A stretch of DNA of 64,000 nucleotides from Pardosa pseudoannulata (Eukaryota > Arthropoda > Arachnida > Araneae > Lycosidae), in contig CM063501.1 of the NCBI GenBank assembly GCA_032207245.1, positions 82,387,168 to 82,451,167 of the forward strand, in the 5' to 3' direction. Below are positions 1 to 10,578 of this stretch, in pieces (positions within the stretch are counted from its first letter, which is position 1; each line of letters opens with the position of its first letter). A program made the translations under genes and the position numbers. Below the pieces are notes generated by a model. The model made no database searches, was not told where the DNA came from, and saw only the letters and a list, made by a program, of their open reading frames with translations.

Positions 1-1770
1 TTAATTTTTCAGAATTGTAAAGTACCCTATGAGGCAGGTATAAAAATGAATTGTTTTTTAAGTTTGCATTTTGTAAGACGCTGAAATATGGCTGTGTAGA
101 TGGGATCGGTGTTATTGGGTTCAAATCCCATTACTGACATCGATGTTCGAAGCTGCTCTTAATAGGTTTTAAACAGTAAGTCCCAATATTATTAGCCTTT
201 GTGTAGGAAAAAATGAACGCACACCAAACCAACCCACAGAATGTAAAGGGATATAGCATTTTCTCACTAAATTCTTGGTTTTTTCTAGCTATCTGAAACT
301 AGCATATAGCCCGTCATATTACGGGATCAGTAAAATTTTTAATTTTCCAAAATTATAAAGTACCCTATGAGGCAGGTAAAAAAAATGGTTTGTTTTTTAA
401 GTTTGCATTTTGCAAGACGTTCAAATATGGCTGAATAAATAGGGATTGGTGTTATTGGGTTCAAATACCATCACTGACATCGATGCTCGTAGCCGTTTTT
501 AATCTGTTTTTAAAACAGTAAGTCACAACCTTATTAGCCTTCTTGTAGCAAAAAAAAAAATGCACGCACTCAAAACCAACCCACAAAATGTAAGGTAAGG
601 CAATATAGCATTTTTTTTCACTGAAGTTATATTTTCCTAGCTATCTGAAACTAGCATACAGCCCGTCATATCACGGGATCAGTAAAATTTTAAATGTTTG
701 CAGAATTGTAAAGTACCCTATGAGGCAGATAAAAAATGAATTGCTTTTTAAGTTTGCATTTTGTAAGAGGCTGAAATATGGCTGAATAGATAGGGATCGG
801 TGTTATTGGGTTCAAATCCCATTACTAAAATCGATGTTCGTAGCTGTTCTTAATCGGCTTTAAATAGTAAGTTCCAATATTTCTAGTCTTCGTGTAGGAG
901 AAAAATGGACAAACTTCCAAACCAACCCACAAAATGTAAAGAAATATAACATTTTCTCACTGAAGTCATGGATTTTCCAAGCTATCTGAAACTAACATAT
1001 AGCCCATCATATGATGAGATCTGTAAAATTTTTAATTTTTCAGAATTGTAAAGTACCCTATGAGGCAGGTAATAAAATGAATTGTTTTTTTAAATTTGCA
1101 TTTTGTAAGACTGAAATATGGCTGAAAAGATAGGGATTGGTGTTATTGAGTTCAAATCCGATTAGTGACATCGATGTTTGTAGCCGTTCTTAATCGGTTT
1201 TAAACAGTAAGTCCATATATTATTAGCCTTCGTGTAGGGAAACAAATGGACGCTCTCCAAACCAACCCACAAAATGTTAAGGCGATATAGCATTTTCTCA
1301 CTGAAGTCATAGATTTTCCTAGCTATTCGAAACTAGCATATAGCCCGTCATATGACGGGATCAGTAGAATTTTTAATTTTTGCAGAATTGTAAAGTACCC
1401 TATGAGGCAGATAAAAAAATGGTTTGTTTTTTAAGTTTGCATTTTGTAAGATGCTGAAATATGGCTAAATATATAAGGATAGTTATAGGTTAAAATCGTA
1501 TTACTGACTTCGATGTTCGTTGCCGTTTTTAATCGATTTTTAACAGTAAGTCCCAATATTATTACCCGTCAGGTAGGAAAAAAAATGTACGCACTCCAAA
1601 CCAACCCACTAAATGTAAGGGAAAAAAGCATTTTCTCATTGAAGTCATAGATTTTCCTAGCTATCTGAAACTAGCATATAACCCGTCATATCACGGGATC
1701 AGTAAAATTTTTAATTTTCCGGAATTTAAAAGTACCCTATGAAGCAGACAAAAAAATGGTTTGTTTTTTG
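1..1770 (-). repeat. Tandem array of Helitron 3' ends alternating with a SINE-like module
   Basis: About five units of 338-352 bp. Each holds a Helitron 3' terminus read on the minus strand: CTAG or CTAA at 299, 651, 992, 1333 and 1671, followed on the plus strand by a CCCGTCATATGACGGG-like palindrome and the phrase AGTACCCTATGAGGCAG (at 21, 359, 712, 1042, 1394 and 1731). Between successive termini lies a ~160-bp plus-strand segment resembling SINE family 1 (GGGTTCAAATCC B-box-like motif, GATGTTCGTAG, and a CACTCCAAACCAACCC tail). The last unit runs on into Helitron body. The array is probably open at the left window edge. The units differ by scattered substitutions and small indels, so they are not an assembly copy. 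Confidence 0.85.
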
Positions 1771-2070
1771 GCTGAGAACTATCTCTTACGCGCTCAATAA
1801 TTTCTTTATATTCATGTTCCTCTGAAGTCTTCCTTTACTATGAATGCAGTTTAGAATCACGTTGAATTCATTTAGAGAAATAATTCAAAGTTTTCGCAGT
1901 TACATTGAAATTAGTGTTAAGTACTTCTCAATTTCTTGCCACATTAATTAATGGAAGTATAGGAATGAAACTATCCTTTCCACTACATTCTAGAGGTAGA
2001 TAGAATTTGTTGTTAATACCGGTGATAAAATTTTCATTGCAACAAAAATTAATCGACAATTTAATTTAAA
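1671..2070 (-). mobile_element. Helitron, 3' portion only (truncated)
   Basis: From the last CTAG of the array the sequence continues into internal Helitron sequence shared with the copies near 38.7, 40.8 and 47.8 kb: GGCTGAGAA, CGCTCAATAATTT, then ATACCGGTGATAAAATTTTCATTGCAACA. Similarity stops near 2070, well short of the 5' end, so this copy lacks its 5' half. It has no Rep/helicase coding sequence. Confidence 0.75.
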
Positions 2071-3241
2071 GATAAGAGTTCAATGCTCTAAGAACTTAAA
2101 ATTTTAACCTATGTTCTACTTAACTGCACACCATTTAAATTGTGGCTTATCTACACAGTATTTCCTATTCTAGATTTAATAAAAATATATGCGTACATAT
2201 AAATCTATGAGAATTTTAATGTATTTTATGCATTTCTTAAAAAAATAGTCTTTTTTTTTCTATACCAAAGTTATGAATTGCTATAGATTAAGGTATTAAA
2301 TTTACTAAAGTATCAATATCTAATCTTAATACAAAATACTTTTCTTAAATTTTTATATTGAGCTTAGTTTTTTATAGTATATATGACAGAAAATTAAAGC
2401 ATTTATTCGCAAAGTATCGAGTCATAAACACAAAGCATTCCTATTGAGTTTCTTTCGAAAATTCCCATTCTGTGATTAGGATGCGTAAATTATCAGGCAT
2501 TGCCTTTAAATGACACTTTTATATTTCCTCAAGCACTCTTTGCGTCGTCGCCGTTAGAATATCAATGAATGCCATTGTTTTGGAGCTGTTATTTCAACTC
2601 AAACATATTTTACTGGAGACAATTTACTCAATTACTTCAAGTTAATTCATATTCATTAAATTTAAATATTATATAAGCTAAATAGTTAAAATACACTGTT
2701 AAACACTCAAAATATTTTAAGATTAACAGTTAATAAAGAATTTTGAAAACATTTGACTAAATACTTTGAGATTTATTACTTTAATAAATACAATCCCCTA
2801 CAGACATACATATATTTATGTGTTAGTGTATGTAAAAATATAGAAAGGAATTGATTATTAAAAAGTCGTTAATGTATGATTTGAATTTTTTAAATGATTT
2901 TGTTAAACAGGAAGCTGATTTTGAAATCCTATACATCTTAATAAGCATAAAGTTAAACCATGAGTCACATTAGTAGTCAAACTGAACAGTTGTGGCTGAA
3001 AACTTCTTTTTTCTTTCAGAAATAAAAACTATCTATTTTATTTGAGATGTGGTAGGAGTTGCGAGTCTAAACCACTACTATCTACAAGTAAGAAAGAAGT
3101 TTACTTAATGCCTCTGAACCGATATCTCTTATGGAGAAATTTCTATATAGAATTAAGATAGAAAATAAATATTAGAGTTTAATAATTTATCGTGAAAAGT
3201 TTTTATTGCCACACACACATATATTCATTGATGTGTGCATG
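2071..3241. other. AT-rich stretch without recognised feature
   Basis: I see no long reading frame, no repeat shared with the rest of the window, and no terminal inverted repeat. It is simple AT-rich intergenic or intronic sequence. Confidence 0.5.
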
Positions 3242-3303
3242 TATACGAGGGTCACTCTGTTTTTGAGATACAACTAGGTTTTTAAAGTTATATTTATAAA
3301 ATT

Positions 3304-4519
3304 TTAGGTGTGTTCAAAGTAGTCTCCTCTCATCAATGTAATTTTGTAGACGAATTTTCCACAGATTAAATTCCTCAAGCCATTCATTTCTTCGAAACGA
3401 TGGCCGATTTGTTAGTGTGCTGGTCTTCGGTACCGGAGTTTGTGGGTTCGAATCGCACTGAGGCATGGATGTTCGTAGCCATTCGTTATCGGCTTTAAAC
3501 TGTAGGTCCCGGTCTCATTAGCCCTCGTGTTGCAAACACGTAGACCGTAGCACTCCAAACCAAACCATTTCTTCGAATAGATGAAAAAAATGCATTTATA
3601 GCCAAATCAATCTCTTCTTCTGAATGAAAAACGACATCAACATAAGTTCTTTTCTAGATTAAAGAATAACCAAAAGTCACACGTAGCCATATCAGGTTAA
3701 TGCATCTGATGTTCTATCCCTTTAATTTGTTTTTGTTTAAGAAACTCAACTGTTAATCCGGCTGTATGTGAAGATGCATTGTCATGGTGAAACGTTAGTC
3801 CCTAACATTCACTTCTTGTAGAATTTGTGGAAGACATTTAGTGGTATACCAGTTTGCTGTTACTGTCTTCTGTCCTTCCAACTTGATGGCTTTGACCAAT
3901 CCCATACTTCTGAAGAAAACGGCATACATCACTTTTTTCAGTGTGCGTTGTCTTTTCACCATTGTCGGCGTGGGATCATCTTCAAAGACCCATACTTTGC
4001 TTTCTTGACTTGTTGGAACGTCAAAAAACGGTATGTACGTTTCATCACCCGTTACAATTTTAGAAATGATGCGGTGGCCACCATCATTTAGCAATTTAAG
4101 AGTTTCTTTACTGATTCTGACACGCTCCCCTTTTTGGTGCTCAGTTAGATTATGGGGAACCCAACGGCAAACTACTTTTTCATATGTAATTCTTCATTAA
4201 TAATTTTGTGTATGGCTGCGGATCCAATGTTAAGTTCCTTCTGTATAATTTGATAGGTACAGCGATTATCATCCATTAACATTTTTCGTATGGCAGACAC
4301 ATTATCCGGAATTACTGCCTATGGCGATCTTCCTGTGTGTTCATCCTGAAGAAAATTGCAACCTCTGCTAAATTCTTTAAACCATCTGAATACAGTAGCA
4401 TGAGCTGAAGATTCAACATCAAATGACAATTGCAATCGTTGAAAGCGTTTTTCTTGGTTTTATCCTGCTTTAATATCTTAGTAAATCATAGCGAGACACT
4501 GTTCTCGAGTAAACTCCAT
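3304..4519 (-). pseudogene. mariner transposase, degenerate
   Basis: Minus-strand reading. An ATG at 4519 opens an MEFTREQ start that meets an in-frame stop soon after. The best-preserved part is an open frame at 3795-4094 (99 codons) with the first catalytic Asp in VTGDET and the mariner phrases WVFEDDP and GQKTVTANWYTTKCLPQ. Beyond a stop, HHDNASSH carries the second Asp and CDFWLF the third, 34 residues apart as expected for DD34D. A SINE then interrupts the C-terminal part, which ends in a GDYFE-like tail near 3310. Several stops and frameshifts plus the SINE make it a clear pseudogene. Mariner transposases cut and paste their own element at TA sites. Confidence 0.93.
3397..3565 (+). mobile_element. 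SINE family 1 (tRNA-derived), inserted in mariner
   Basis: 169-bp copy flanked by a perfect 12-bp target duplication, CATTTCTTCGAA (3385-3396 and 3566-3577). The tRNA-like head has TGGCCGATTTGTTAG and a GGGTTCGAATC B box. The body has GATGTTCGTAGCC and GGTCCCGGTCTCATTAGCC. It ends in CTCCAAACCAAA rather than poly(A). The family is non-autonomous, transcribed by RNA polymerase III and mobilised by a LINE in trans; that mechanism is family knowledge. Confidence 0.92.
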
Positions 4520-4689
4520 TTTCTTTTCTGTTTAAAATTTATTCTACGATAAACAAGTTGAAGTAAGTCAGTAAAATATTGTCTGCTGTGATAAAATACT
4601 TTGGTTGTATTTTAAAATTAAATCGTTATTTTTATTTTGTAAATTCTAGTCTGCGCGTATCTAAAAAATTTCAGAGTAAACCTCGTATA

Positions 4690-5142
4690 GATAGTATATA
4701 TAGTAAAATCCTAGTCAGAACAATTTCTACTCGAAAGTTAGTCCTATACATGTAATTTTAACTAGAAAAGAAGTATCAGATAAGATGAGCATTTAATTCT
4801 GATATTTTTAAATTTTAAATTTGAATACTTCAAAATATCAAAATCTAAATAATTATGTATTCCCGTTGCATATTATTATATTTAGTAACAATTTAAAATA
4901 GTAAATTAATTACCGAAATTTAAGTTTTAAAATAAGTTGCAACGTTATTATTACATCGAACGTAAGCAAGCATTCATTGATTTTATACGAAGCGGGACCG
5001 TTTTCCATAGTAAAAGATTACTCATTATACTATGGGTACTATGATTTAGATAGCTTCTGCAGGGACAAGGTTAAACACTCTCTCTATAGGTACTGTATTT
5101 AAAAGTAAAAAAAAAAAGTTATCGTTCACCCCACCACATACT
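4690..5142. other. AT-rich stretch without recognised feature
   Basis: No gene, repeat or inverted-repeat structure stands out between the mariner and the next SINE. Confidence 0.45.
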
Positions 5143-5153
5143 ATTAGCCCTAA

Positions 5154-5332
5154 GCCGTATGATGGCCGAATGGTTAGGGTGCTCGCCTTCGGAACCAGAG
5201 TTCGTGGGTATGAATCCCACTATGGCATGGATGATCGTAGCCGTTCGGAATCGGCTTTAAGCAGTAGGTCCTGGTCTCATTATCCATCGTGTGCAAAACA
5301 GTAGACCGTAGCGCTCCAAACCAAACCAAACC
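5154..5332 (+). mobile_element. SINE family 1, full length
   Basis: 179-bp copy flanked by the 11-bp direct repeat ATTAGCCCTAA (5143-5153 and 5333-5343). It has the tRNA-like head TGGCCGAATGGTTAGGGTGC, a B-box-like GGGTATGAATCCC, the shared body, and a (CCAAA)n tail. It is one of the better preserved copies in the window. Confidence 0.92.
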
Positions 5333-5343
5333 ATTAGCCCTAA

Positions 5344-6029
5344 AAGAAAACTCTAAGCTAATTTCAACATTTTATAAACTTTTTCTCCACAGAAGAAAAA
5401 AAAATTTTAACTTTGGGAAATTTTAATATTAAATACCTCTAACATGTTGTCACATAAAAAGGGAACACTTTTTCTTACGAATATAAACTCGAATTTCAGT
5501 TGTTAAGAAAAATAATGATAGGGAAGAGGAACATATAAAAAAATGTAGATTTTTAAGGGGAACGGGAAAAATTATAAAGCCTTCTAGTTCAAAAATTTTC
5601 ACAAAACTGAGTTTTTACATTTAAATATACCATTAAAATAATGTATATCTTTTTGAGATATTTTTGTACTTTTAAGAGTTTTTCAGAAAATGGACCATAA
5701 AATACTTTAATATGTACTATGTATCACTAAATGAAAAACTGAAAATGAATCAAATTATGTAGTATCCTTAAAAGTTTAAAATTATAAAAACTGAAAATAC
5801 TACAAAAAAAAGGACATTATAGTTTTTTGCTCTTATTTTTTTTTATTTTATATATATTTTTAAAATATTAAACTGAGCTTATTCTATTTTTTATTAATTG
5901 CAAAAGTTTACTTTTTTTAATTAAGCAGTGGCAAACTCTTACGGCAGAAATAATAAATTAAAATAAACATGTTTTTATTTTCTGTTTGTTTCGTAACTTT
6001 TCTCTAAAAATGGTTTTTACATATATACT
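5344..6029. other. AT-rich stretch without recognised feature
   Basis: Homopolymer-rich, low-complexity sequence. No supported gene or repeat is seen. Confidence 0.45.
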
Positions 6030-6505
6030 AGACGATCCGACAGACGTTGTCCTGTTAACACTATTAATCCAAGAATTGTAAAATGTTTTTAAATATATAA
6101 AAAACTGGATATTTTTGAAGAAAAAGTAAGAAAAAAAATATTTTAAAAATACTTGACGTTACAACATGTACAATCATAACAACCTTAATTAGATATAAAT
6201 TCCCACATCACCTTACGGGAGATTCCATCCTGGGACTTTTTGTACAGAAGCCTGTTGCGCTGACCACTGAGCCACATATACGTTGGCAGTGAAGGGTTTC
6301 AAAAGGCATTATAATATTCTCAATAAATGAACAATTCTGAATTTTTGATAAAATAAACATTTTCTATCGAATGAAATTGTGAATCTAAAACATTCTCGAA
6401 TCAATTTATTTACACTTACAAAATTTCATGAAAACCAGTCAACCGTTTAGGAGGAGTTCTATTACAAACAAATGAACAGAAGAATAGATATATGTGTGTG
6501 TCCAA
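6030..6505. repeat. Composite repeat, copy 1 (tRNA-like on minus, LINE-tail-like end)
   Basis: This pairs with the segment at 6560-7022. On the minus strand, GTGGCTCAGTGGTCAGCGCAAC resembles a tRNA A-box region and is followed by a CCCAGGATGGAATCTCCC motif. Downstream on the plus strand come GTTGGCAGTGAAGGGTTTCAA and an end resembling 3' tails of RTE-type LINEs: an AAAACCAGTCAACCGTTTAGG-like phrase, then an acagaagaat stretch. The family name is inferred from these phrases only. Confidence 0.55.
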
Positions 6506-6559
6506 GATGTTCTTTCTATAAAACCCTAGAAAATATCAAAGACATTTGGATGTTACCCT

Positions 6560-7022
6560 GTTACAAATAAATATACAAAAAAAGGATTTCGTATAAAATG
6601 TTTTTAAATAAATTAAAAATTTTACCGTTTTGATGGAAAAGTAAGGAAAAAATTAATTTAAAAATATATTTAGCGCCACCACATGTACAGTTACTATAAA
6701 CGTACTTAGAATAAATTAAAATTTCCACATTGCTTGTACGATAATTCAATCCCGGGACTTCTCGTACTGAGGCCATTTGCGTTGACTACTGCGCCACAGA
6801 TAAGTTGGCAGTGAAGGGTTTCAAGAGGTATTTTTATAATTTCAAAACGCTTGCAATTTAAAAAAAAATATATATAAAAAACTTTTTCTTTCGGATTAGA
6901 TTGTGAATTTAAACCATTCTTGAATCAACTTAATTACATTCATAAAATTACATCAAAATCAGTCCAGTCATTTAGGGGGACTTCTATTACAAAGACACGG
7001 ACAGAAGAATTTTATATATAAT
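6560..7022. repeat. Composite repeat, copy 2
   Basis: Diverged second copy of the preceding repeat, same orientation, about 520 bp away. The tRNA-like block is at about 6735-6800 (minus strand: GCGCAGTAGTCAACGC, GGGATTGAATT). GTTGGCAGTGAAGGGTTTCAA is shared exactly at about 6807. The tail has ATCAGTCCAGTCATTTAGG-like sequence. The minus-strand frame at 6561-6776 runs through it and is not a gene. Confidence 0.55.
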
Positions 7023-7780
7023 GTTTTATATTAATATTGTATATAGGTATTAGCAGTTTTAAAAGTTATTTTTTCTTCTTCATTTCGAAAATAAAAGACA
7101 TTTTATAAAAGTTTCATTTAATTTTCTCTGTTTTTATTCTTAATTTATACTTTTTGGATCACACTGATAATAACTTGATTGCTCATACTTCTTGAACGTA
7201 TAAAACTACTTTTAATACTTCTTATAAGTTTGTTTTATACCTATATATAACAGCATATATAATCATTTTTGAGGAACAGTACTGTTACAGAAAAAAGTAT
7301 AATACATTTCAATTCTATTCTGTAACACAAACATTTTCTTTTTTTTTACCTTCTCCTTTTACCTTTCCTCAGGTTTTTCTGGTGACAATATGAGACTCTG
7401 TTGAATCTCTAATCTGATAATTTATAATGACTAATTTCAATGTATCAATGTACTCAAAAATATCTACGGAAATTAGCAAGTTGCAATAACCATTGTGCAT
7501 ATATATTATTGCAAATGCAATCTAACAATGTGTTCAACCGTAACTGTTGTATGCAATGCAATTTTAGATAATGTTAAGGTATTTATTAATAGATATTGTT
7601 CATATATATATACACATACATCGCATTACCAAATTTGCTACGTAATGTGCAGTTACGGCTGGATGGAGTAATAAAGTAACACAAGACTATTATAGTGTAT
7701 GAATATATTTATTTTCGTACAGAATTGGGAAAGTTTTACTTCATTTTAGAGATTGAACAAATTGCAGGATCATCTAATAT
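7023..7780. other. AT-rich stretch without recognised feature
   Basis: No gene, tandem repeat or terminal repeat detected between the composite repeat and the hAT-like element. Confidence 0.4.
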
Positions 7781-8382
7781 AGTGGTTCTCAACGAAAGCT
7801 ATATCGCTCCCTGAATGTGAGCTGGTTTCAAATTTTTTTTAAATATTAAATAAATTCATTACATTATCTAATTTATACGATTTTTAGCATTAATAAAACA
7901 AACTTACATGGTGGTAGCAGAACTAGTTATTTTCCTTCCATATGTCCTGTGTGACATTGGACAGACATTCCAAAAAATATATTTAATCAACATCATCCGT
8001 TTTGTTTGGTTTGGAACGCTACGGTTACCCTTTTTCTACACGAGAGCTATTAAGATCGGGACCTACTACTTAAAACCGATAACGAACGGCTACGAACTTC
8101 TATCCTCCAATGGGATTCAACCCACGAACTCCGGAACCGAAGGTCAGCGTACTAACAATTCATTTGAGCATTGCTTCAGAGAGTCTAACAAAAATTTAAC
8201 TATATTGAAGAAAATTAATTAAAAATTTTCTGTTATAATTGAATACTTTTCCTACACTAAACTTTAAATTAAGAGATTTTTATGAAGAGGGGGCGTTAAC
8301 AACATTTCGGCTCCATAGGGGTGAGTTGAACCCATTTCAGCTTGATAGAGGGATGGTAGTTTAATAAAGGTTGAGAATCACT
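7781..8382. mobile_element. hAT-like MITE with a nested SINE
   Basis: The left end AGTGGTTCTCAAC and the right end GTTGAGAATCACT (8370-8382) form an imperfect 13-bp inverted repeat of the type seen in many animal hAT elements. Length is 602 bp, about 430 bp after removing the SINE at about 8001-8160. No transposase is present. Flanking 8-bp target duplications are not recognisable, so the copy is old or the edges are slightly off. Confidence 0.65.
8001..8160 (-). mobile_element. SINE family 1, degenerate, inside hAT-like MITE
   Basis: On the plus strand it reads as the complement of the family: TTTGTTTGGTTTGGAACGCTACGG, then GGGACCTACTACTTAAAACCG, AACGGCTACGAAC and the B-box complement GGGATTCAACCC. 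The tRNA-proximal end is decayed. I could not define a target duplication. The 104-codon frame at 7908-8222 is an accident of this insertion. Confidence 0.8.
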
Positions 8383-9272
8383 CCTCGAATATAAACAATG
8401 TAATCTAAGAAGTTCAAGGCAAAATTTCTGAAAATTGGTTCTTACAGTGTGCATAAACCTTTTGTTCGGAAATTCTCCTAAACTGGCCGCTACATTTAAT
8501 AAAGATTTAATTGTTCAAACCCCTTACCTAAGAGCGTGAACTCTCGGCCTAGTGGACAGTTTAGAGTAGTGATTAAAATAGGGAGATATGGACCTCCTGC
8601 GATATGAAAGGATGTTTATGGGGCTCCTTTGCCAGACGGTCTTATCCCCGATCCTAAAGGTAGAAATTAAGTAAGATAAAAACTGTAAAGTAAGATTAAG
8701 TTTAAAATTTAGAGAAGGAGTAATTTTGAGATGCCGGTTATTAAAAGGTGAGTAAGGGGAAATACGTGAGATCTGCGGCTTATGTTGTGAATACCTGTAA
8801 AGATTTAAAAATAGCTGATTATTGTCGTGTAGTCCTCGTTTATATTTGAGTATTAACCCGTGATCAAATGTATAGTGGCATTTATTTTGATTGAGTTGTC
8901 TTAGAGTATTTTAGTACTAAATTTAACCACAGGTTCTGAGAAACTACACACATAAGATATGAAAATAAAAGCTAAATTAAAAGCATCTGAAACCAGCGTA
9001 AAATAAAAGAAGTAAATTTATTATAATGATATCTAAACATCTATGTACACACAAACTGATTCTATCTTCATAAAATATGCTTTATCAACACTACAAAACT
9101 TCAAAATTAGGTGCCAAAAAAAAAAAAAAAATTTTTTTGAAGTGTTCAAAAACAACACTTCAAAATTCGGTGCCACTCTAAATTAGTTCTGACAATAATT
9201 TTTCATCACTTAAGTAATTATGTAAATATAAGAGAGAGAACCTAATCTGATTTTCAAAATATATGTAAAAAG
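8383..9272. other. Unassigned sequence with a weak tRNA-like patch
   Basis: About 8530-8680 is less AT-rich than its surroundings (CTCGGCCTAGTGGACAG, GGCTCCTTTGCC). It could be an old SINE head, but the B box is not convincing. There is a poly(A) run near 9118. Nothing else is recognised. Confidence 0.3.
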
Positions 9273-9274
9273 GT

Positions 9275-9766
9275 GTACCTTTGTGAGTTAATGTGGTGTG
9301 CCCGGAACACTGCCGGTTGATGGCTGATCAGGATTGGGTGTGTGTGGATCTTCCGTCGGTCTGATCAGGAGCTGGTCAAGGGCTTCCTTCTGAGTGTTTG
9401 GGGTGCGGCCATAATATTTGATACAGGAACACTTCCCGTCGGACTTGTTTCCTCCACTGGAGTCTCGAACACCTTCACTTGGACTTGTTTCCTCGACTGG
9501 ACTGCCGAACACCTTCTCTCGGATTTCCGAACACCTTCCGTCGGACTTGTCTAGTCGACTGGACTCCCGAACATCTTCTCTTTTTAGATTTTTCTTATTT
9601 TATTAATTTCATCCTTGTCTCCTCTTCCTTCTTATCGTCCAATCGGGATCGTTGTAAAAATCTAATTGGTCTTCTTAAACCCCGCCAACGTGGAAAACCT
9701 TATCCCTTCTAATTGGGCACTGTCCCTTAGGGACTCATAAATAACTCCACAAAGGTACATTCTTAT
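9275..9766. mobile_element. GC-richer element with terminal inverted repeats, family unknown
   Basis: TGTACCTTTGTGAGTTAATG at the left pairs with the complement of ATAACTCCACAAAGGTACA at the right: about 12 identical bp, then a 1-bp gap and further matches. The inside is clearly richer in GC than the flanks. It contains a short degenerate internal repeat (CGTCGGACTTGT, CGACTGGACT, CGAACACCTTC, repeated at about 9430-9575). Short frames overlap on both strands (for example 9288-9512 minus), with no recognised domain. It could be a MITE or part of an LTR element; no target duplication was found. Confidence 0.45.
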
Positions 9767-9890
9767 TTAGTGTCAAGTACGGAGACGGGATAATAATCTA
9801 GGGCTGGGATCAGAACCCCGCCCGAGACCACCGTACAAGACAACAATAGCCATTGAATATAATTTTATGGTTCTCTATATTTTTACAAGG

Positions 9891-9978
9891 ATGTGATGAG
9901 GTTAGATTTAGATCCCGAGTATTTTATTCTTGTATGAATGAATCAATTATATTACTGATCTAAATCGTCTCATCACAT
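9891..9978. repeat. Long inverted repeat (hairpin)
   Basis: The left arm (9891-9913, ATGTGATGAG...ATTTAGATC) and right arm (9957-9978, GATCTAAAT...CTCATCACAT) are complementary over about 19 of 22 positions, around a loop of about 43 bp. It could be the core of a small fold-back element. Confidence 0.6.
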
Positions 9979-10578
9979 TTATCACCCAGAAAAGGAAAGT
10001 TGTGATTAGTATAAACGGTGTGAAACACTAGATGGAGTCTTACGGTCAAATAATAAACATCAAAACACAGTTAGGTACACTATCCTGCTCCATAATAATA
10101 AAAATACACATACTTTTTTTTAATACAACACATCACGTTACAGCACAACATATAACAAGAGTGACAGGGGATAAAGTAAAGACAGCTAATAAGATAATTA
10201 ACGTAGAGAATCTGATGTCAGCAAAGCATTGAGGCACGCGGCCGCTTAGAGAGACATGAACCACATAGGAGCCACATAGGACGAATTGGCAACAGTACTC
10301 CCTGGGTCAAGTCCTCTAGTACTGGGTTTGGTGTCAATGGTAATGCTTTAATCTATGAGTACTTTGTTGACAATAACATTAAAAAGAAAATTATGTGAGT
10401 GGGGAAAGAAACGCGTGAGAAATTGCTTGAGTTTAGACGAAAATTAATAAGCATAAGGTGAATGGCAAATAGAGAGACACAAGTGCTATAATGCATCATG
10501 GTTCTCAGATCAAATCAAGTTAAGGGTATAGGATGAGAGACAATCTAATAACTAAATAATTTTTTTTTTAATAAACAG

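Larger units (their letters stand above)
3244..4687 (-). mobile_element. mariner (DD34D) transposon carrying a SINE insertion
   Basis: Terminal inverted repeats: the left end starts TACGAGGGTCACTCTGTTTTT. The right end, read on the minus strand, starts TACGAGGTTTACTCTGAAATT. Both flanks are TA, the expected mariner target duplication (3242-3243 and 4688-4689). Total length is 1444 bp. Removing the SINE and one copy of its 12-bp target duplication leaves about 1.26 kb, the usual mariner size. The transposase is on the minus strand and is broken, so the copy is inactive. Confidence 0.93.

Noticed and set aside
1..1770. CRISPR-like array
   Set aside because: Units are ~340 bp with diverged transposon content; no short invariant repeat with unique spacers.
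3397..3565. tRNA gene at the head of SINE family 1
   Set aside because: Repeated with target duplications and a long non-tRNA body; no cloverleaf closes.
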